Source: an uncultured Clostridia bacterium (GTDB taxonomy: Bacteria > Bacillota > Clostridia > TANB77 > CAG-508). From it: DNA of 19,103 nt. Both the position numbers and the translations under genes were made by a program. The stretch lies in contig CANQRO010000019.1 in NCBI GenBank assembly GCA_947626205.1, positions 1 through 19,103 of the forward strand, written 5' to 3'. Below are positions 14,579-19,103 of the stretch, one piece after another. The notes beneath the pieces were generated by a model that did no database searches, was not told where the DNA came from, and saw only the letters and a list, made by a program, of their open reading frames with translations. The number at the start of each line of letters is the position of its first letter. Within the stretch, counting starts at the first letter, position 1.

Positions 14579-15316
14579 TTACCCTGTTTTACTTATGATA
14601 TCTTTTTTCATTTTGCTAATTATCTTTTTTTCAAGCCTAGAAATATAGCTTTGTGAAATTCCTAGCATATCTGCAACTTCCTTTTGAGTCTTTTCATGTC
14701 CACTAATAAATCCGAAACGTAATTCCATAATATTCTTTTCTCTATTACTTAATTTTTTCATAGAGGCCCTGAGCAATTTTCTATCCACTTCATCTTCTAA
14801 AGCCCTAGATGTTATATCATTATCAGTTCCTAATATATCAGAGAGCAAAAGTTCATTTCCATCTCCATCTTGGTTTAGTGGTTCATCTATTGAAATTTCA
14901 CCTTTTCTTCTATTGCTTCTTCTTAAATACATTAATATTTCATTTTCTATACAACGTGAAGCATATGTTGCAAGTTTTATATTTTTATTTGTATTAAAAG
15001 TATTAATTGCTTTCATTAGTCCTATAGTTCCAATTGATATTAAATCTTCTATTCCAATTCCTGTATTTTCAAATTTTTTTGCAATATATACTACTAATCT
15101 TAAATTTCTTTCCACTAGAATTTTTCTAACAGATTCGTCTCCGTTTGATAATTTTGCCAATATTTCTTCTTCTTCATTTGGCTCTAGAGGTGGTGGTAAA
15201 GTTTGACTTCCTCCTATGTAAAAAATTGGTAAGTGTTCTATTTCTTCTACACTTTTATCTATATATTTGGCATATATAGTATTAATATGGTTCTTTAACA
15301 TTTGTAAAATATTCAT
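14579..15316 (-). CDS. sigE: RNA polymerase sporulation sigma factor SigE (pro-form)
   Basis: This 245-aa mother-cell sigma factor is made as an inactive precursor. About 33 residues precede the conserved FYIGGSQTLPPPL segment, near which SpoIIGA cuts in Bacillus. Region 2 reads ERNLRLVVYIAKKFENTG, IGIEDLISIGTIGLMKAINTF and LATYASRCIENEILMYLRR. Region 4 reads LSNREKNIMELRFGF and GISQSYISRLEKKI. I start at ATG 15316 (MNILQMLKN): AAGGTG lies 8 bases upstream, while an in-frame GTG at 15325 overlaps that ribosome site. The gene overlaps the 3' end of spoIIGA by 35 bases, implying translational coupling. Confidence 0.97.
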   Translation of the reverse strand: MNILQMLKNHINTIYAKYIDKSVEEIEHLPIFYIGGSQTLPPPLEPNEEEEILAKLSNGDESVRKILVERNLRLVVYIAKKFENTGIGIEDLISIGTIGLMKAINTFNTNKNIKLATYASRCIENEILMYLRRSNRRKGEISIDEPLNQDGDGNELLLSDILGTDNDITSRALEDEVDRKLLRASMKKLSNREKNIMELRFGFISGHEKTQKEVADMLGISQSYISRLEKKIISKMKKDIISKTG

Positions 15317-16214
15317 TTTTATCACACCTTTCTAAAATATCTAAGCCAATTAGTCCCATATATGCTCCATTTTTTGTTAATGCTTTATCATACATTCCTA
15401 TAATAACCTTATCAACTTTTCTCTTCATTTCTTCAGTTTCAATTACAATATAATCTGCAATAAATCCTAATAATAAACCATTTTGCTTTCCCAAAGATGA
15501 AAATGGTATAATTCTAAATTTAGGAATATCATCAGATGCCATTTCTTCCAAAATAGATGTATTACCTAATAAAATTTTACTTACATTATCCAATATTTTA
15601 TCAGATATAATATCGTGTAATTCTTTAGCTTCTACTACAATAACTGGCATTCCGCTTATTGGATCTTTTAATAAATTTCCTGTATCTATTAAAACTTTTA
15701 TTACAGTCTCTTTTTCTTTCAATCCGATATGTATATAACAATACATATCTTTTTTAGAAATTTTTCCCTTTATTACTTTAAAAGCAATATTTACTATTAC
15801 AAACCCCAGTATTCCTCCCAATATTGCAATTTTAATTGGATACGTTCCAGTTAATACACCATTTCTAATTAGTATATCTTGTGGCTTAATAAAGTATAAT
15901 AAGAAAAATGCACATCCGCCAAACGCAAATGATACTAAGTAAAATAATATAATCGATCTAAATAAACTTTTGATGTTCTTTAATGGAAAAGCTATATATA
16001 CCATGGCAATAGATAAAATAATTTTTAAAATCACATTAGTATAAAGTTCTGAAAGTGGTATAAATGTAAATATAGAATATATTGCTCCAAGTATACTTGA
16101 ACATAGCAATCTCCATTGTTTTAAATTAAATTTTTGGATAATTCCAGTAGCAAACAATATAATATAATTCATACATAAGTTCTCAAGTAGTATAACATCT
16201 AAGTATATTGTCAT
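15282..16214 (-). CDS. spoIIGA: sigma-E processing peptidase SpoIIGA
   Basis: This 310-aa membrane aspartic protease cleaves pro-sigma-E in the mother cell after the forespore signal SpoIIR. The N-terminal half (about residues 1-145) has five or so membrane helices, starting MTIYLDVILLENLCMNYIIL. The C-terminal soluble protease domain has the catalytic motif IDTGNLLKDP, with D177-T178-G179, and GFIADYIVIE and GLIGLDILE downstream. The ATG follows GGGAGG. It is upstream of and overlapping sigE, its only known substrate, as in the Bacillus spoIIG operon. The promoter ahead has Spo0A-type architecture. Confidence 0.96.
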   Translation of the reverse strand: MTIYLDVILLENLCMNYIILFATGIIQKFNLKQWRLLCSSILGAIYSIFTFIPLSELYTNVILKIILSIAMVYIAFPLKNIKSLFRSIILFYLVSFAFGGCAFFLLYFIKPQDILIRNGVLTGTYPIKIAILGGILGFVIVNIAFKVIKGKISKKDMYCYIHIGLKEKETVIKVLIDTGNLLKDPISGMPVIVVEAKELHDIISDKILDNVSKILLGNTSILEEMASDDIPKFRIIPFSSLGKQNGLLLGFIADYIVIETEEMKRKVDKVIIGMYDKALTKNGAYMGLIGLDILERCDKNEYFTNVKEPY

Positions 16215-16249
16215 GCTCTGCCTCCCTTTGCATATTCCTTATTTGTTAT

Positions 16250-16282
16250 ATTGTACAACTTTTTATTTTAAAAATATGTCAA
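16250..16282 (-). promoter_or_regulatory. spoIIG-type promoter with long spacer and Spo0A-like boxes
   Basis: On the minus strand TTGACA (16277-16282) and TACAAT (16250-16255) are separated by 21 bases, far longer than the usual 17. The Bacillus spoIIG promoter is known for a 22-base spacer and dependence on Spo0A. Plus-strand TGTCAAA (16277-16283) and TGTAGAA (16290-16296) each differ by one base from the 0A box TGTCGAA and overlap or flank the -35, where Spo0A binds in Bacillus. Confidence 0.6.
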
Positions 16283-16294
16283 ACCGTGGTGTAG

Positions 16295-16329
16295 AAAAAA
16301 AGAAATAATCGAGCATTTTCGATTATTTC
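16295..16329 (-). terminator. rho-independent terminator of scpB-proS
   Basis: An 11-bp stem, GAAATAATCGA/TCGATTATTTC (arms 16302-16312 and 16319-16329), has a 6-base loop and is followed on the minus strand by seven T. It lies just after the proS stop and abuts the spoIIG regulatory region. Confidence 0.92.
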
Positions 16330-16338
16330 CTTTAGTTT

Positions 16339-17619
16339 TTATTTAAATTTTCTAATAAGTTCTTCTTTAGATATAATTTCTTTTTCTCCAGTTGCACTGT
16401 CTTCAAATTCTATTTTACCATCTTCAACTTTATCACCTAAAACTACCATATATGGAGTTCCTAATACTTTACAATCTTTTATTTTAACACCTATTGAAAT
16501 ATTTTCTCTATCGTCTAAAATAGCATTAATTCCCATATTATTCAATGTATCATATAATTCTTCCGCTTCTTTTTTCTTACTTTCGTTTTCTACTTTAGCA
16601 ATTATATGAACCTTATATGGCGCTACAGATAATGGTAATTTAAATCCACATGGTCCCCACTTTTCATCTTTTATTAGACATTGCTCATATAATGCTGCTA
16701 CAGTTCTACTAACTCCAATTCCATAGCATCCCATGTAATATAAAGATTCTTTTCCTTCTCTATTCGTAAATTTTCCATTCATCATTTCAGAATATCTTGT
16801 TCCTAACTGGAATATATGTCCTAGCTCCATTGTTCTAATTTCTTTAAACGTAGATATATCTTCTATTCCATATTCTTCTTTTAAATATTGTTCATAATTT
16901 TCTTTTTCTAGTATTTCTGTATTTAATCCTATATTTGTTTTTTCATCATATAAAATTTTATCTTCTCCTTGTTCTGAAATAAGCATAAACTCCTCAGATT
17001 TTTTACCACCCATTGCTCCATTATCTGCAACAATAGGTATTACTGGCAAACCTATTTTTTCAAATATTTCTAAAAATGCTTTTCTCACATTTTCATAGGA
17101 CTTAGCCATTTGTTCTTCATTTTCATCAAAACTATATGCATCTAACATTGGAAAAGCTTTGCCCCTTAGTAAGTATCCTCTTGTTCTAATCTCGTTACGA
17201 TATTTTTCTCCTATTTGATAATATGTAACTGGTAAATTTTTATATGATTTTAATTTCTCTCTTGCAAATTCTAACACGGCTTCTTCACCTGTTGGAGCTA
17301 AACAAAATGTACCTTTATTAGATTCTGTAATTAGCATTGTTCCATCTTTTATATAATGCTCATATCTTCCAGAATTTTTCCAAATTGTATCTGGTTGTAA
17401 AGTTGGAAGTAATACTTCAATACAATTATATTTATTTAATGTATCAACTATAATTTTTTCTATATTTCTTCTTACTAATAACGGTATTGTATTATATGCA
17501 AATAATCCTGCACCATATTGTACTAATTGCCCTGTTTGTAATAATATACTTTGCCCTGGATACATCTCATCTATATTATTTAATTTTGTTGTACCCATTC
17601 CTGTTTTAGATAATTTCAT
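16339..17619 (-). CDS. proS: proline--tRNA ligase lacking the INS editing domain
   Basis: This 426-aa class II synthetase charges tRNA-Pro with proline. Motif 1 region is GAGLFAYNTIPLLVRRNIEKI, motif 2 region YRNEIRTRGYLLRGKAFPMLDAYSF, motif 3 GCYGIGVSRTVAALYEQ, then an anticodon-binding domain (VAPYKVHIIAKV to the end). Typical bacterial ProRS has about 570 aa because an INS domain of about 180 aa between motifs 2 and 3 deacylates Ala-tRNA-Pro. Here GGKKSEEFMLISEQGEDK runs on to ELGHIFQLGTRYSEMM with only about 50 residues, so INS is absent. Motif 2 is also divergent (RTRGYLLRGKAF against the usual RPRFGLMRGREF). Ribosome site AGGGGG; 24 bases after scpB. Confidence 0.93.
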   Translation of the reverse strand: MKLSKTGMGTTKLNNIDEMYPGQSILLQTGQLVQYGAGLFAYNTIPLLVRRNIEKIIVDTLNKYNCIEVLLPTLQPDTIWKNSGRYEHYIKDGTMLITESNKGTFCLAPTGEEAVLEFAREKLKSYKNLPVTYYQIGEKYRNEIRTRGYLLRGKAFPMLDAYSFDENEEQMAKSYENVRKAFLEIFEKIGLPVIPIVADNGAMGGKKSEEFMLISEQGEDKILYDEKTNIGLNTEILEKENYEQYLKEEYGIEDISTFKEIRTMELGHIFQLGTRYSEMMNGKFTNREGKESLYYMGCYGIGVSRTVAALYEQCLIKDEKWGPCGFKLPLSVAPYKVHIIAKVENESKKKEAEELYDTLNNMGINAILDDRENISIGVKIKDCKVLGTPYMVVLGDKVEDGKIEFEDSATGEKEIISKEELIRKFK

Positions 17620-17643
17620 TCTATTTCCCCCTAATACTTATAT

Positions 17644-18336
17644 CTATTCATCTTTATCAATTGATTCTTTATTTATTTCTTCATTACATATTCCTTCATT
17701 TACTTCTTCACTCTGTATACTTTCGCCTTCATTTACATCATTTTCTTTACTTTCTTCACTTTCCTCATTTTCTTTATTTTCTTCTAAAATATCATCTATT
17801 ACAATTTGTTGATTTTCATCCATTTTATATTTTGGTAAGTCTGGTAAGTCTTCTAATGAAGTATAACCAAACATTTTTAAAAAATTGCCTGTAGTTCTAT
17901 ATGCAGTAGGTTTTCCTGGTACATCAAGTTTTCCTGCTTCTTCAATTAAATTATATTCTAATAATTTATAAATAGTGGCATCCGAGTTTACTCCTCTAAT
18001 AGATTCAATTTCAGCTCTTGATATTTTAGGATTATATGCAATAATTGCTAATGTTTCTAAAGCCGCATTTGATAGATTTGGTTTACTTCTTTTATCTATA
18101 ATAGGGTAAATGTAATCGTAATATTCTTTTTTGGTACACATTTGGTATGCATCATTTACCTTAATAATTTCTATACCTCTATCTTCATTTTCAAATTCTT
18201 GTCTCATGCTTTCTATAATTGTTATTAAATCTTCTTTATTTACTTCTAAAGCAGATATTAATTCATTTATTGTAACTTCTCTACCACAAGCAAACAAAAT
18301 TGCTTCTATTATTGCTTTTATTTTTTCTATTTCCAT
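17644..18336 (-). CDS. scpB: segregation and condensation protein B
   Basis: This 230-aa subunit of the SMC-ScpAB condensin compacts and segregates the chromosome. Two winged-helix domains are visible: the first from EKIKAIIEAILFACGREVTI, the second with ALETLAIIAYNPKISRAEIESIRGVNSDATIYKLLEYNLIEEAGK and the Gly-Pro turn DVPGKPTAYRTTGNFLKMFGY, the most conserved part of the family. The last 60 or so residues are a Glu/Asn/Ser-rich low-complexity tail, longer than usual. The ATG follows AAGGAAG. scpA is not in the window. Cotranscribed with proS. Confidence 0.96.
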   Translation of the reverse strand: MEIEKIKAIIEAILFACGREVTINELISALEVNKEDLITIIESMRQEFENEDRGIEIIKVNDAYQMCTKKEYYDYIYPIIDKRSKPNLSNAALETLAIIAYNPKISRAEIESIRGVNSDATIYKLLEYNLIEEAGKLDVPGKPTAYRTTGNFLKMFGYTSLEDLPDLPKYKMDENQQIVIDDILEENKENEESEESKENDVNEGESIQSEEVNEGICNEEINKESIDKDE

Positions 18337-18367
18337 AATTCTTCCTTTTTTAAGTTTTATATTCTAT

Positions 18368-18396
18368 ATTATGCCACTTTTTTAGCATGATGTCAA
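18368..18396 (-). promoter_or_regulatory. promoter of scpB-proS
   Basis: TTGACA (18391-18396) and CATAAT (18368-18373) on the minus strand are 17 bases apart, about 30 bases ahead of the scpB ATG. Confidence 0.8.
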
Positions 18397-18424
18397 TGAA
18401 ATTTGCACTTTGTTTTCTTTTATA

Positions 18425-18453
18425 TTGCATATTTTTTTAATATATGATAATAT
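18425..18453 (+). promoter_or_regulatory. promoter of the 51-aa protein gene
   Basis: TTGCAT (18425-18430) and TAATAT (18448-18453) are separated by 17 bases, about 30 bases ahead of the ATG at 18485. Confidence 0.6.
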
Positions 18454-18484
18454 AAATTTAACTTTAAAGAGGAAGGTGAAAATT

Positions 18485-18640
18485 ATGAATAAAACACCTA
18501 AAAAAATAACTGTTGTAAATGGTGATGGAAAAGATTTAGATATATCACCTGTATATGAGCACTTAAATGTTGCAAAACCTAAGCCTAAAGAAGAAAAAGA
18601 TAAAAAAATTATTATACCTGAAGAAAAGAAAAACAAATAA
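18485..18640 (+). CDS. small conserved-looking cytoplasmic protein, 51 aa
   Basis: The ATG at 18485 follows AGGAAGGTG by 6 bases. The frame is bounded by a promoter and a strong terminator. The product starts MNKTPKKITVVNGDGKDLDI, continues SPVYEHLNVAKPKPK and ends in a Lys/Glu-rich charged tail. The combination VVNGDGKDLDISPVYEHL looks like a small clostridial family I have met without a function, but I cannot name it with confidence. It has no membrane segment or Cys. A longer in-frame reading back to 18410 covers the promoter and is rejected. It may bind a partner through the ordered N-terminal half; function unknown. Confidence 0.75.
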   Translation: MNKTPKKITVVNGDGKDLDISPVYEHLNVAKPKPKEEKDKKIIIPEEKKNK

Positions 18641-18675
18641 CTGTTAGCAGATTTGCTAACAGTTATTTGTTTTTT
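18633..18675 (+). terminator. rho-independent terminator of the 51-aa gene
   Basis: A perfect 17-bp stem (18633-18649 with 18654-18670), a 4-base loop and a T-run to 18675. The stop codon lies inside the first arm. Confidence 0.93.
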
Positions 18676-18706
18676 GGGTAGCGAAGATGAAATTATTTAC
18701 AACTTT

Positions 18707-19103
18707 TTAACCTTTATAAAAATTAATAGCCTTATTATTTTCTTTTTCTAATTGTTTTAAACTTTTTTGTGGAGTAGGCAAATCTTCTGGCATAGTTCCG
18801 TCCAGCTTGTTTAATTGCTTCTCTAACTATTTTTCCAATTTTATTATGAGTATCACAAGCTTTCTTTTCAGTATTAACTTTATCTCTTTTTAATCTTGAT
18901 TCAGTTTGCGTAATACGAAATAAATTAGCTGCAAGTTCTTCACTACCCATATTATCTAAAATATCTTCCCTATATCTTAATCCCTTTCTTTTAGCAATAT
19001 CATCAGCTGTTTCACCATTATATAAACCTTTATATCCACTATTATGGAACTTGTCAAAATTTTTTACTCCTGCCTTTTTTGCAGTTTGATTAAGTGAATA
19101 GTT
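18707..19103 (-). CDS. dinD: DinD-like DNA-damage-inducible protein, N-terminus outside window, joined by a +1 frame change at a CGG codon
   Basis: The visible 131 residues match the C-terminal half of DinD: NYSLNQTAKKAGVKNFDKFH, GYKGLYNGETADDIAKRKGL, ILDNMGSEELAANLFRITQT, then THNKIGKIVREAIKQAG. In E. coli DinD is SOS-induced and inhibits RecA. After QAG the reading frame meets CGG (18798-18800) and runs 20 more unrelated codons to a stop at 18735. Skipping the C continues G-GTMPEDLPTPQKSLKQLEKE, the expected DinD tail, and ends at TAA 18707-18709 after 30 residues. The 5' part and start lie beyond the window. It is either recoded or carries a one-base insertion. The gene is accessory in most hosts, suggesting possible horizontal origin. 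Confidence 0.82.
18798..18800 (-). other. CGG codon at +1 frameshift point (dinD)
   Basis: Local minus-strand reading is GCT GGA CGG AAC. Dropping the C gives GCT GGA GGA ACT ATG CCA, restoring the family Gly-Gly-Thr-Met-Pro. The core CGGAA is shared with the site in the exchanger gene. Confidence 0.6.

Noticed and set aside
18382..18636. Minus-strand reading frame opposite the 51-aa gene
   Set aside because: It has no ribosome site, crosses two promoters and has shadow-like composition; the plus-strand gene has full expression signals.
1..19103. CRISPR array, tRNA or rRNA genes, insertion sequences
   Set aside because: I saw no spaced direct repeats, no cloverleaf with CCA-proximal signals and no transposase frame in the window.

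Overview
The window comes from a low-GC, endospore-forming anaerobic firmicute, most likely an uncultured or gut-type member of the Clostridia. This rests on AT-rich codon use, Shine-Dalgarno starts, a glmS ribozyme, pyruvate formate-lyase, and a dense set of sporulation genes: spoVAC/D/E, bofA, yaaL, sigG, sigE and spoIIGA. I cannot name the species.

Layout. 1-501 (-) is the start of an exported, lysozyme-like wall hydrolase. 849-1694 (+) is a predicted 10-TM metal exporter, followed by an orphan 54-aa membrane protein with its own promoter and terminator (1829-1993). On the minus strand, 7104 down to 2030 reads as one six-gene unit: dodecin, spoVAC, spoVAD, spoVAE, pflB, pflA. A sigma-G-like promoter lies at its head. 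7243-8097 (-) is a patatin-like lipase. 9362 to 8281 (-) is the rpsF-ssb-rpsR operon with a probable S6:S18 autoregulatory leader. 10010-11848 (+) is glmS with its ribozyme. 12565 to 11941 (-) is yaaL-bofA. 13495 to 12646 (-) is a Na+/Ca2+-type exchanger split by a +1 frame change. sigG (13667-14440, +) converges on spoIIGA-sigE (16214 to 14579, -). scpB-proS follow (18336 to 16339, -), with a ProRS that lacks the usual editing insertion. 18485-18640 (+) is a conserved-looking 51-aa protein. The window ends inside a dinD-like gene (-), which also carries a +1 frame change.

Most striking observation. In my manual scan of roughly 5,500 codons I found the codon CGG in frame only twice. Both times it is exactly where a +1 shift is needed to restore a recognisable protein: the exchanger at 12923-12925 and dinD at 18798-18800. 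In both, skipping the C of CGG lets GGA be read as a family-appropriate Gly. CGA and CGT are used normally for conserved Arg. The simplest exciting reading is that CGG is unassigned (no tRNA-Arg(CCG)) and is bypassed by +1 frameshifting. The dull alternative is two independent single-base insertions.

How the genes work together. Much of the window covers endospore formation: SpoIIGA activates pro-sigma-E in the mother cell, sigma-G acts in the forespore, BofA restrains sigma-K activation, and the SpoVA proteins load dipicolinic acid. Housekeeping operons for translation, replication, chromosome segregation and amino-sugar synthesis are interleaved.
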